The position numbers and the translations under genes are program-made. This document shows, one piece after another, positions 36,960-45,168 of a DNA stretch of 64,000 bases; within the stretch, counting starts at the first letter, position 1; the number at the start of each line of letters is the position of its first letter. Source of the stretch: Pedobacter sp. AK013 (GTDB taxonomy: Bacteria; Bacteroidota; Bacteroidia; Sphingobacteriales; Sphingobacteriaceae); assembly GCF_014205835.1 (NCBI RefSeq), contig NZ_JACHCQ010000005.1, positions 62,001-126,000 on the forward strand. Reading direction: 5' to 3'. A model generated the notes under the pieces. It saw only the letters and a list, made by a program, of their open reading frames with translations. It searched no databases and was not told the DNA's origin.

Positions 36960-39470
36960 ATGAAAAGAATACCTGCCTTAATCTATTTTCTGGTTTCCTG
37001 TCTATCCATGCATACTTTGTATGCCCAAAATTTAACTGAGTTTAATAAAACACCCTTAAAACAACATGTTTACGTGCAATTGCCAGTTGGCAGTATTAAA
37101 GCTAAAGGGTGGCTGCTAAAACAGTTGGAGCAACAAAGAGATGGTGCAACAGGAATGGCCGAAGAGTTGTATCCGGAAAAAGATAACCTAGGTAAAAATT
37201 CCGATTGGCTGGGAGGTGATGGAAACGGGTGGGAGCGGGTACCATATTATGTTAAAGGTTTAGTCGCATTGGCTTATACCTTGGATGATCCTATGTTAAA
37301 AGCTAAAGCGCAAAAGTATATCGATTGGACTTTAAACAATCAGCAAGTGAATGGATTGTTCGGTCCGCCAAAAATGAAAGATTGGTGGCCACGCATGCCC
37401 ATGATGTATGCCCTGCAGAGTTATTATGAAGCTACAAATGATAAAAGAGTTATTCCGTTTCTCTTAAAATATTTTAAATACGAGCTCGATAATCTCGATG
37501 CTGATCCATTAAAAGATTGGGCTAAAGCAAGAGCAGGCGATAATATGGAAATTGCCATTTGGCTTTACAACAAAACAGGCGATCACGATTTATTAAAACT
37601 TGTAGAAAAGTTAAAACAACAGGCATACCCTTGGATTGATATTTATAGCAATAACGGATTTTATTTTTTTGGTGATGATTTTCAGCCAAAACATATGGTT
37701 AATGTAGCTCAAGCATTAAAATTCCCTGTAGTTTATGCGCAACTTGAAGATCATCCATCTAATTTAGACGCACTTTCTAAAGGCATAGCACATATTATGC
37801 ATGACCATGGTCAGCCGCAAGGTTTAGGCTCTGGAACCGAGTTCCTGGCGGGCACAAGCAGTATAGAAGGTGTAGAAACCTGTACTGTGGTAGAATGGAT
37901 GCAAAGTTTAGAAACTGCGGCAAAGGTTATTCATGACGCAAAAATTGGCGATCAATTAGAAAAAGTAGCTTTTAATGCTTTGCCTTCACAGTTTAGTCGA
38001 GATTTTAAAAACCATTCATATTATACATTACCCAATCAGGTTCAAAGTATTCATGGCGAGCAAGGCTTTAATCAAGATTATGCCACAGGTATCGTTTCCA
38101 GTCCATATTCAGGTTATGGCTGTTGTCGCTATAATATGCACATGGGCTGGCCTTATTTTGTAAAAAGTAGTGTAGTGGCTACTCCAGAGAAAGGTTTGGC
38201 GGTAATTACCTATGGGCCTATGGAAATAGAAACTGTGGTTGCCGAAAACAAAAAGATAAAAATTACCGAAGAAACCAATTATCCCTTCGAAGAACAGATC
38301 AGATTAAAAATAGAACTTGCTGCTGCTGCCTCCTTTCCGTTAATTTTAAGAATCCCGGCCTGGAGTATAAAGCCAAGCATTAAATTAAATGGAACTATAT
38401 TAAAAGCAGTAAAAGCGGGAGAAATGTTTACCATAGCCCGCGAATGGAAAAATCAAGATCAATTGGAACTGAATTTTCCGATGGAAATTACCACCAATGC
38501 CCAGGTAAACAATTCTATAAGTGTAGAACGTGGACCTATTGTTTATGCACTAGAAATTAAGGCGGTAAATAAGGTAACCAAAACGCACCCTGTTGTTGGC
38601 TTTACCGATTACGAAATCCACCCAGAATCGGCATGGAATTATGGTTTAATGATCGATAAAAGTGGTTTAGAGAAGGCTAGCGTGCTAAAATCAAAAATGC
38701 CAGAAAACCCTTTTATTGCAGCAGATGCACCAGTTAAAGTAAAGGTTCAGGCAAAAAAGATTCCATCATGGGGCTTAGGTTATAATAAAGTGGCTGCTTT
38801 TGATGTGCCCTTTAGTCCAATTGCATCAGCAGAGAAACAGGAAGAAGTTATCTTAGTGCCGTATGGATCTGAAAATGTCCGCCTAAGCTGTTTTCCTGTA
38901 ATCGGTGAGCCAAAAAAAATAAATAAAACTTTGGTTGAAAACTTTGATTTGGGAATGGCCCGCAATTGGGTTTTTTATGGTGGAGGTTGGTTTTGGAAAA
39001 ACGGACAGGTTAACACGGCATCAAATTCAGGCTCTGGTGGTTATGGTATAAATGGATCTAAATATGTGGCTAATGGAACAGATTTTAAAGATTTTGTTTA
39101 TCAGGCAGATGTTAAAATCAATACTGCAGGCGATGCTGGTCTAATGTTCAGGGTTTCTAATCCTGCTATTGGCCCCGATGCATACCAAGGTTATTATGTG
39201 GGCTTAGATCAATTAAACGGAGCTATAGTATTAGGGAAAGCTAGCGGACAAAAATGGAGCGTCATAAGTTCAAGAAAATATCCTGTTGAAATGAACAAAG
39301 AGTATACTCTAAAGATAGTGGCTAAGGGAGATAAATTTGACATTTTTATCAATGGATCAGCTCAACCTGCTCTTTCAGCAACAGATAATCAATATGCCTC
39401 TGGTAGCATAGGATTAAGAGCGTATAAAGCATTGGCAAGTTTCGATTCGGTAAAAATTAACGCCTTTTAA
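36960..39470 (+). CDS. GH127 beta-L-arabinofuranosidase with C-terminal LamG-like domain
   Basis: An 836-residue secreted enzyme (signal peptide ending LYAQ). The DUF1680/GH127 (alpha/alpha)6 barrel keeps the zinc-thiolate site: E306 and C308 in VETCTVVEW, and C388-C389 in GYGCCRYNMHMGWP, equivalent to Glu338, Cys340, Cys417 and Cys418 of the Bifidobacterium enzyme HypBA1, in which a cysteine is the nucleophile. Beta-sandwich domains follow to about 650. The last 170 residues (VENFDLGMARNWVFYGGGW to the end) look like a DUF1080/concanavalin-type module. It should release beta-L-arabinofuranose from plant glycans, including arabinogalactan. It stands alone, 11 kb from the main locus. Confidence 0.9.
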   Translation: MKRIPALIYFLVSCLSMHTLYAQNLTEFNKTPLKQHVYVQLPVGSIKAKGWLLKQLEQQRDGATGMAEELYPEKDNLGKNSDWLGGDGNGWERVPYYVKGLVALAYTLDDPMLKAKAQKYIDWTLNNQQVNGLFGPPKMKDWWPRMPMMYALQSYYEATNDKRVIPFLLKYFKYELDNLDADPLKDWAKARAGDNMEIAIWLYNKTGDHDLLKLVEKLKQQAYPWIDIYSNNGFYFFGDDFQPKHMVNVAQALKFPVVYAQLEDHPSNLDALSKGIAHIMHDHGQPQGLGSGTEFLAGTSSIEGVETCTVVEWMQSLETAAKVIHDAKIGDQLEKVAFNALPSQFSRDFKNHSYYTLPNQVQSIHGEQGFNQDYATGIVSSPYSGYGCCRYNMHMGWPYFVKSSVVATPEKGLAVITYGPMEIETVVAENKKIKITEETNYPFEEQIRLKIELAAAASFPLILRIPAWSIKPSIKLNGTILKAVKAGEMFTIAREWKNQDQLELNFPMEITTNAQVNNSISVERGPIVYALEIKAVNKVTKTHPVVGFTDYEIHPESAWNYGLMIDKSGLEKASVLKSKMPENPFIAADAPVKVKVQAKKIPSWGLGYNKVAAFDVPFSPIASAEKQEEVILVPYGSENVRLSCFPVIGEPKKINKTLVENFDLGMARNWVFYGGGWFWKNGQVNTASNSGSGGYGINGSKYVANGTDFKDFVYQADVKINTAGDAGLMFRVSNPAIGPDAYQGYYVGLDQLNGAIVLGKASGQKWSVISSRKYPVEMNKEYTLKIVAKGDKFDIFINGSAQPALSATDNQYASGSIGLRAYKALASFDSVKINAF

Positions 39471-39544
39471 CATCTGCTCAGCACGATTTTAAATTTTACG
39501 GCAAGGAATTTGTTAACTACACTAATAATAAATAAAGTAAAATT

Positions 39545-40408
39545 ATGAAATTATACAAATCAATCCCCATAATGCTCTTTACCCTTGCACTTGCTGCCGG
39601 TTGTGTAAGTAATAAGAAGTATGCCGAACTTCAGGATACTTATGCTAAGTTAAGAGAAAGAAATCAGGAGCTAAGTAATAAATACCAGGATAGTCAGCGT
39701 GAACTTAGCGGAAGTACCAGTAGGGTTAAAAGTTTAGAAGAACAGATTGCGTCAGAAAAAGCTAATGTAACGGCATTGCAAGATGCTTTAAATAAATGTT
39801 TAAATTCTAGTAGTCAGGGAAATGTTAATATTTCGAAACTGGTTGATGAAATTAATAGCTCAAATAAATACATCAAACAACTGATTAATGCCAAAAACAA
39901 AAGCGATTCGCTTAATATGGTGTTAACTAATAACTTAACACGATCGTTAAGTCGGGAAGAATTGGGTGATGTTGATGTACAAGTGCTTAAGGGCGTAGTA
40001 TATATCTCTTTAGCTGATAACATGTTATATAAATCAGGAAGCTATGAAGTCTCTGATAAAGCTGGTGAAACGCTAAGCAAAATTGCCAAAATTATTAAAG
40101 ATTACGATACCTATGATGTGCTGATAGAAGGTAATACTGATAATGTGCCTATTACTCAAACAAATATCCGTAACAACTGGGATTTAAGTGCCTTACGTGC
40201 CTCGTCTGTTGTGCAGGTATTGCAAAACAAGTATGCTGTTGACCCTAAACGTTTAACTGCTGGCGGGCGTGGAGAATTTAATCCAATTGCTGATAATACT
40301 ACCACAGGAGGAAAGGCGAAAAACAGACGTACACAAATTATTATTACACCTAAATTAGATCAGTTTATGGATCTGATCGGAAAAGCGCCTGAGCAATCTC
40401 AAAAATAA
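39545..40408 (+). CDS. OmpA/MotB-like lipoprotein with coiled coil
   Basis: A 287-residue lipoprotein with lipobox LAAGC (cysteine near residue 20). A coiled coil follows (about 25-90, with charged heptads such as KLRERNQELSNKYQDSQREL). The C-terminal OmpA-like domain (about 145-270) has VLIEGNTDNVPI, LSALRASSVVQVLQ and KNRRTQIIITP, the peptidoglycan-binding residues. It probably bridges the outer membrane and the cell wall. A terminator follows at once. No link to the GH127 gene upstream is visible other than shared direction. Confidence 0.93.
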   Translation: MKLYKSIPIMLFTLALAAGCVSNKKYAELQDTYAKLRERNQELSNKYQDSQRELSGSTSRVKSLEEQIASEKANVTALQDALNKCLNSSSQGNVNISKLVDEINSSNKYIKQLINAKNKSDSLNMVLTNNLTRSLSREELGDVDVQVLKGVVYISLADNMLYKSGSYEVSDKAGETLSKIAKIIKDYDTYDVLIEGNTDNVPITQTNIRNNWDLSALRASSVVQVLQNKYAVDPKRLTAGGRGEFNPIADNTTTGGKAKNRRTQIIITPKLDQFMDLIGKAPEQSQK

Positions 40409-40432
40409 AAGCATAAAATAATTAAACATATG

Positions 40433-40465
40433 AAGGGCTGGAATTAATTTTCGAGCCCTTTTTTG
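40433..40465 (+). terminator. Intrinsic terminator after the OmpA-like gene
   Basis: AAGGGCT and AGCCCTT form the outer stem, with GAA/TTC pairing inside it after one mismatch, followed by a run of six T. It lies about 25 bases after the stop codon. Confidence 0.85.
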
Positions 40466-40529
40466 TGTAGAAGGCTTCCCTTTTTCTTTCTAATATTTGC
40501 TAATTTTACCCGCGCTCCACTATTAGGTT

Positions 40530-41111
40530 ATGAGAAAACGGATAAGAAGACACCTTCGAACAGCAAAATATATTGTTTACAAAGAAACTTTAGTTGATTT
40601 TAAAGAACATATCTGGACATTTATCGGCGCATTTTTAGGTATTGGTATCATTGGCTTACTCCATTCTAAATACTTCACCGCTAATGATAATCTGTTTCTA
40701 ATCGGTTCTTTTGGAGCCTCATCAGTACTTATTTATGGAATTATAAATAGCCCACTGGCACAGCCCAGAAATTTAATAGGCGGGCATGTAATTTGTGCAT
40801 TGATAGGTGTTACGGTTCACAAACTTATTCCAGACGAAGTATGGTTGTCTTCTGCCTTGTCTGTTTCTTTATCTATTGTAGTAATGCAGGTTACAAAAAC
40901 GCTACATCCTCCTGGTGGTGCTACTGCACTTATAGCCAATATAGGATCGGCTAAAATACAATCGCTAGGCTACCTCTATGTACTATGCCCCGTCTTATCT
41001 GGTGCCTCTATTTTACTTTTGGTAGCTATTATAATAAATAATAGCACATCACATCGAACTTACCCTAACAATAAAAAATGGTATAGGGTTTGGTACCGTT
41101 ACTGCAGATAA
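40530..41111 (+). CDS. HPP-family membrane protein
   Basis: A 193-residue inner-membrane protein with four to five hydrophobic helices. The family-defining TLHPPGGATALIA motif sits near residue 128, and SFGASSVLIYGIINSPLAQPRNLIGGHVI near residues 63-93. HPP proteins were shown to carry nitrite across plastid and cyanobacterial membranes; the bacterial substrate in this group is not established. The first 20 residues are very basic (RKRIRRHLR), which fits a cytoplasmic N-terminus. Confidence 0.9.
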   Translation: MRKRIRRHLRTAKYIVYKETLVDFKEHIWTFIGAFLGIGIIGLLHSKYFTANDNLFLIGSFGASSVLIYGIINSPLAQPRNLIGGHVICALIGVTVHKLIPDEVWLSSALSVSLSIVVMQVTKTLHPPGGATALIANIGSAKIQSLGYLYVLCPVLSGASILLLVAIIINNSTSHRTYPNNKKWYRVWYRYCR

Positions 41112-41148
41112 AAAGAGCCGATCATATTTCAATTTAGCTCCCTAAAGG

Positions 41149-41349
41149 CTAAGAAATACTGATTTTTTTCTTTTGTTGGTTTAAATAAGCTGTAATTTGA
41201 TTTAACATGATACTTCTTGTTGCCCGAACTGCAGATTTCAAAACTTCAGAACTTACGCCTAAACGTTTAGCCCAATAATTTCGATCTGTTTCTTCAGATA
41301 ATAAGATGATTTCTTCTTTGATGTTCAGGGTTTGGGTGAGATTTTTCAT
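41149..41349 (-). CDS. DUF3606-like small protein
   Basis: A 66-residue cytoplasmic protein starting MKNLTQTLNIKEEIILLSEE. The middle, YWAKRLGVSSEVLKSAVRAT, is the helix-turn-helix-like pattern of DUF3606, a family of unknown function. I prefer the ATG at 41349; the 12 residues added by the upstream ATG at 41385 are hydrophobic and atypical. It converges with the HPP gene over a 37-base gap. Confidence 0.7.
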   Translation of the reverse strand: MKNLTQTLNIKEEIILLSEETDRNYWAKRLGVSSEVLKSAVRATRSIMLNQITAYLNQQKKKISIS

Positions 41350-41623
41350 AATTGTGATCATTAATTCAATTATTAGCACGCACAAGCTCGATTTAGTTCT
41401 ATAAAAATAGATTTTTTTATTTGTAATAACAAGTTGTAAAACAGTTGATTAAAAAAATATTGTTTACATTTTATTCACAATATTTAGAATCGAAAGTGTT
41501 TATTCTCTATAATTAAATCGTTTTAGCAATAATAAACGCAAATTCATCAGTTTATAATTATTCAAAAAAATGATTTTATGTATTTTTAATTATACGTAAA
41601 TTGACTATAATTGCTTATTATTT

Positions 41624-41857
41624 ATGAAAAAGTATTTTGTAATGGGCGATATGAGAAAGGGAAATGTTACTCAGATTGACTTTGAATATGGACGAGGTAT
41701 CATTATTGATGAAAATGGCCAAGATATTCACTTTCAATTAGATAATGTATCTGATCAAATTAATATAAATTCGAAAGTAATTTTTGAAATAGAATTAAAC
41801 AAAAGCGGCTTGGTAGCAGTTAACGTTAAATTAGAAATGGAAGAAATAAAGGTCTAA
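41624..41857 (+). CDS. Cold-shock-like small nucleic-acid-binding protein
   Basis: A 77-residue protein with the five-stranded barrel pattern of the CSD fold: GNVTQIDFEYGRGIIIDENGQDIHFQLDNV compares with the GxVKWFNxxKGFGFI and DVFVH segments of cold-shock proteins, but the aromatic RNP positions are largely replaced. It may therefore bind RNA weakly or have another role. Preceded by a 240-base, very AT-rich gap that should hold its promoter. It converges with the histidine-kinase gene. Confidence 0.6.
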   Translation: MKKYFVMGDMRKGNVTQIDFEYGRGIIIDENGQDIHFQLDNVSDQININSKVIFEIELNKSGLVAVNVKLEMEEIKV

Positions 41858-41882
41858 TTTAGCTCACTTTAAGCAAGTAGTA

Positions 41883-43754
41883 TTATTGATTATTTGAAGT
41901 AGGTAAACTGAAATAAAATGTAGAACCTTCTCCAAATTTACTTTTTGCCCAAATTTTTCCTTGATGCCTTTCAATTATTTCGGCACAAATGTACAGGCCA
42001 ACTCCAAATCCTGCAATTGTTTTAGTATCAGGACTCTCTACGCGGTAAAAACGGTCAAAAAGCCGGGGCATATCATTTTCTCTAATGCCTATCCCTTCAT
42101 CTTCCACACTTACAATGGCATAACCTTTTTGCATTTCGCATTTTATTGCAATTAATGAGTCTTTTTTTGAGTATTTGGCTGCATTGCCAATCAGGTTATT
42201 GATCACGTTACCAATTTTCTCCATATCGGCATTTACAATCACTTCTTCCAAACCAATTACCTGGATAAAATGGCTAGGTAAAACCATTCCACTTTCTTCA
42301 GCTATAGTTTTAATTAAATCAACAAGATTAAAATTTGTTCTGTTTAGTAAAATTTTACCCGATTCTAATAAGGATACATTTAAAAAGCCATCAATCATTA
42401 ACGACATTCTTTTTAACTGAACATTTATTTTATCGAGTATTTGGATTGGAAAATCATTATCAGTTTCTTTAAATTTATATTGTAAAAGTTGCACATAGGC
42501 ACTTAAAGATGTTAATGGAGTTTTAAGCTCATGACTTACCATACCGATAAAGTCATTTTTTCTAATTTCATCCTGTTTATGTTCAGTAATATCCAAAACA
42601 GCCCCTGCGATATAAACAGCTTTTCCCTCTTCGTTATAATAGGCTTTTCCTGCTGTTCTTAACCACTTCCTTTTAGCACTTATTCCATTCAGGTTAATTT
42701 GGTATTCGATGTTAAAAGCATTTCTGTGGTGTAAGGCACGCCTGATACCACTGGTAAGATGACCAATGTCCTCAGAGCTTATCAAAGATTTGGCTTCCTC
42801 AATGCCTAGCCTGTTATTTTCCAGTTCGTAAATTTGTTGTGCCCTTTCTGATAAAAGTACCTGTTTACTTTCTAGATCAATATTCCATGAGCCCATTTCT
42901 GACGCATCCATGGCTATTTTTAAAATGTCTTTGGCTTTAAGTAGTTCTTTTTTAAAGTTTACCTGCTCTGTAATATCTTTAATAATCACTAAAATTCTGG
43001 TTACTTCGTTTTTATCATTTTTTAAGGGCTCATAAAAAGCGATGAAATAACCATCTGAAACTGGTGTAGAAAGTTTTAATTCATTGATCGTTAAGGGCTG
43101 TTCGTTTTTAAAAATATCTTTTACACGTTTTACAAGTGCTTGCTGTTTTACAAGTGCTTGCTGTTTTTCGAGTTCAGGTCGTGCCTCTTCCTGGGAAATT
43201 CCGATAACTTCTTTTCTGCTTTTACCCCAAAGTTTTAATATGTTGTCGTTTGCATACTCCGTAATAAGTTCCGGACCTTTTAACACACACATGCCTAAAG
43301 GTGCCTGCTCAAAAAATCCCCTAAAACGTGCTTCACTTTCTGAAAGTTCAAATAAAATATGTTCAAGGTCATTTTCATCTATTGGAATTTCCCTTAATGA
43401 ACAGATGAGGTATTCAACCGGGCGATCATTTTGTAATACTGGTGAAAATTCCAGTTCCCATTTTACGTTTGGTGAATTGGAATAGATGGGATGAATAACC
43501 AGCGTGCGCTTTGCCTTAAGCTCACTTACTGTCTGAACTGTTTTAACCAGATTCTTTTTTTCAGCATCAGATAAGAGGTTTGGGATAATGTCGATATCAT
43601 AGAATTTTAATTTTCCACCCACGCGCGCTATTAAAGCCTGGTAAGCATCATTATGTTCTACCACCACTAATATTGGCTTTACTTTAAAAATAACTATTGG
43701 GCTCTTAGAATGTTTTAACAGTGCTTTTAAGAATGGAGAGGCTAAATCTATCAT
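41883..43754 (-). CDS. PAS-domain sensor histidine kinase
   Basis: About 623 residues, soluble, with no membrane segment. I start at MIDLASPFLKALLKHS (43754); an ATG eight codons upstream is possible. Three PAS-like segments (about 10-130, 140-265, 270-390; EARFRGFFEQAPLGMCVLKGPELI, AMDASEMGSWNIDLESKQVLL) precede HisKA with H408 in VSHELKTPLTSL. The HATPase follows with NNLIGNAAKYS, VEDEGIGI and GFGVGLYICAEI. Both enzyme domains are complete. No response-regulator gene lies nearby, so it is an orphan kinase. An 18-bp tandem duplication inside the second PAS region repeats QQALVK. Confidence 0.93.
   Translation of the reverse strand: MIDLASPFLKALLKHSKSPIVIFKVKPILVVVEHNDAYQALIARVGGKLKFYDIDIIPNLLSDAEKKNLVKTVQTVSELKAKRTLVIHPIYSNSPNVKWELEFSPVLQNDRPVEYLICSLREIPIDENDLEHILFELSESEARFRGFFEQAPLGMCVLKGPELITEYANDNILKLWGKSRKEVIGISQEEARPELEKQQALVKQQALVKRVKDIFKNEQPLTINELKLSTPVSDGYFIAFYEPLKNDKNEVTRILVIIKDITEQVNFKKELLKAKDILKIAMDASEMGSWNIDLESKQVLLSERAQQIYELENNRLGIEEAKSLISSEDIGHLTSGIRRALHHRNAFNIEYQINLNGISAKRKWLRTAGKAYYNEEGKAVYIAGAVLDITEHKQDEIRKNDFIGMVSHELKTPLTSLSAYVQLLQYKFKETDNDFPIQILDKINVQLKRMSLMIDGFLNVSLLESGKILLNRTNFNLVDLIKTIAEESGMVLPSHFIQVIGLEEVIVNADMEKIGNVINNLIGNAAKYSKKDSLIAIKCEMQKGYAIVSVEDEGIGIRENDMPRLFDRFYRVESPDTKTIAGFGVGLYICAEIIERHQGKIWAKSKFGEGSTFYFSLPTSNNQ
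43131..43166. repeat. Perfect 18-bp tandem duplication inside the kinase gene
   Basis: TACAAGTGCTTGCTGTTT occurs twice head to tail. Being a multiple of three, it keeps the frame and adds the hexapeptide QQALVK a second time in a helix before a PAS domain. Such short tandem units expand and contract by slipped replication. Confidence 0.85.
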
Positions 43755-44028
43755 AAATTTAAGTTGACACTTTCCCAAATATAATCGTTAAACAGTTAAT
43801 CGCCAACCGATTTGTAAGGATATTATAATATTTATCATACAAAATAGTATAAATTATAAGGGGATTGCTTTTTGCTTGTACATTGTTGCACTCCAATTTT
43901 TGTTTTAAAGCCCTTAACCTGCTATCGTTAAAACATTTCAGATAATTGGGTGTTTAAAAAAACGGTAGATGACATTTCGTTTGTTCTTCAGTAGAACAAT
44001 AGCAGCAGTTACACAATAGATAAAGATC

Positions 44029-44658
44029 ATGAATCCCCAATACAGTTATAATACCCAAGAAAAGTGGTTGCCATTTAATGGTTTTTCGCCAGTAATTACC
44101 GTTTATAAATCGTTCCATAATTTAACCCCTGAAATGGAATCTATTATCAATAACCAAACTTTTCCGGTTACATTTAAAAAAAACAAGTTTATTTTATCCC
44201 CATTACATCATGATAAATACGTGTATCTTATTCTTAACGGGGTAGTAAGAGGATATATGAAAGATGATGATAAAGAAATTACCATTTGGATTGCCAAAGA
44301 AAATGAATTGGTGGGAAGCGTAAGTAACATTTGGAATAATAATGAATCGATTAACGAATATGTACAGGCTTTAGAAGACGTTGTTGCTATTGCTATTCCA
44401 CACACGATGTCGAAACAATTGTATTTAAACTACCATATTGCCGATTATATTGGCCGAAAAGTAACCCAGCTTCACTATTTACAAGCTTGCGAAAGAGCAC
44501 TCATTTCGAGATTACAATCAGCAGAAAAAAGATATATCCGCTTCATTAAGTCCTATCCTGAATTGGTAGACCGTATTCCACTTAAATATATCGCCTCGTT
44601 TTTATGCATGCGGTTGGAAACATTAAGTCGGGTAAGATCCAAATTGGCTTTGGTGTAA
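44029..44658 (+). CDS. Crp/Fnr-family transcriptional regulator
   Basis: A 209-residue protein with an N-terminal cyclic-nucleotide-binding-like barrel (about 40-140: HHDKYVYLILNGVVRGYMKDDDKEITIWIAKENELVG) and a C-terminal helical part ending PLKYIASFLCMRLETLSRVRSKL, the usual Crp/Fnr helix-turn-helix in Bacteroidota. No cysteines for an iron-sulfur cluster are seen, so it is not an oxygen-sensing Fnr; the effector is unknown. It is the last host gene before the prophage. Confidence 0.88.
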   Translation: MNPQYSYNTQEKWLPFNGFSPVITVYKSFHNLTPEMESIINNQTFPVTFKKNKFILSPLHHDKYVYLILNGVVRGYMKDDDKEITIWIAKENELVGSVSNIWNNNESINEYVQALEDVVAIAIPHTMSKQLYLNYHIADYIGRKVTQLHYLQACERALISRLQSAEKRYIRFIKSYPELVDRIPLKYIASFLCMRLETLSRVRSKLALV

Positions 44659-45006
44659 GAAAATTTATCGGTTTATTGACTTAAGTTCTAAAAAATGCTT
44701 TGATAATTTTATGAAATCGATTTTGTTTTTTGTTATATCAAGATCAAAAAATTGTAAAGTTAAAAGCGTAAAATGTATAGCGAAAGTGTAAAGTGAGACC
44801 TTACTTGGTAATTATGACTGATTTGTAAGACAATATGAAACTATTTTTTGTTAAAAATTTTGTCTTTTTAGGCTAAAAAAAAGTTTTTATGTATTTTTAT
44901 TAAAAATTATTTATTTGATAATCAGTCTATTGTGTTCATTTTTCGAATTAAATATTTGATTTAAGCGATTTAACATTTCTCACTTACATTTTTTTAAAAA
45001 TTTATA
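44659..45006. other. AT-rich intergenic stretch at the host-prophage border
   Basis: About 350 bases with many T and A runs and no supported gene, tRNA or clear repeat. The left attachment site must lie here or within the next 160 bases, but it cannot be defined without the right end of the prophage. Confidence 0.4.
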
Positions 45007-45084
45007 TATATTTGTTCTTACCCTTTCGAGGGTATGTTTTTCATAGGTAGATGTAGGGTCAGAACATTGTTCTGGCCCTTTTTT
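45007..45084 (+). ncRNA. Candidate small RNA or integrase leader with its own promoter and terminator
   Basis: A -7 element TATATTTG at 45007-45014 is followed by a tight hairpin at 45019-45034 (TACCCT, loop TTCG, AGGGTA). Then a strong intrinsic terminator lies at 45056-45084: GGGTCAGAAC, loop ATT, GTTCTGGCCC, six T. The predicted transcript is only about 65-75 bases and contains no reading frame of note. It could be a free small RNA, or an attenuated leader of the integrase mRNA that starts 85 bases on. No known RNA family is recognised. Confidence 0.45.
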
Positions 45085-45116
45085 GTAAACAACGCTCCTG
45101 AGGCCGATTTTGTCGA

Positions 45117-45138
45117 AAAGGGACACAAAAGGGACACA
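45117..45138 (+). repeat. Two tandem 11-bp repeats before the integrase
   Basis: AAAGGGACACA occurs twice without a gap, one helical turn apart, 31 bases before the integrase start. Short direct repeats next to an integrase gene are often arm-type binding sites for that enzyme; this role is inferred. Confidence 0.55.
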
Positions 45139-45168
45139 CGGGAGACTTTAACTGTTCTTGTCCCTAAA

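Noticed and set aside
45019..45034. Possible tRNA arm at the prophage border
   Set aside because: The hairpin is a TTCG-capped stem without acceptor, D or anticodon arms around it; no tRNA can be folded.
45034..45168. Longer N-terminus of the integrase
   Set aside because: The frame is open but passes through the terminator hairpin and the tandem repeats, and its residues do not resemble an integrase arm domain.
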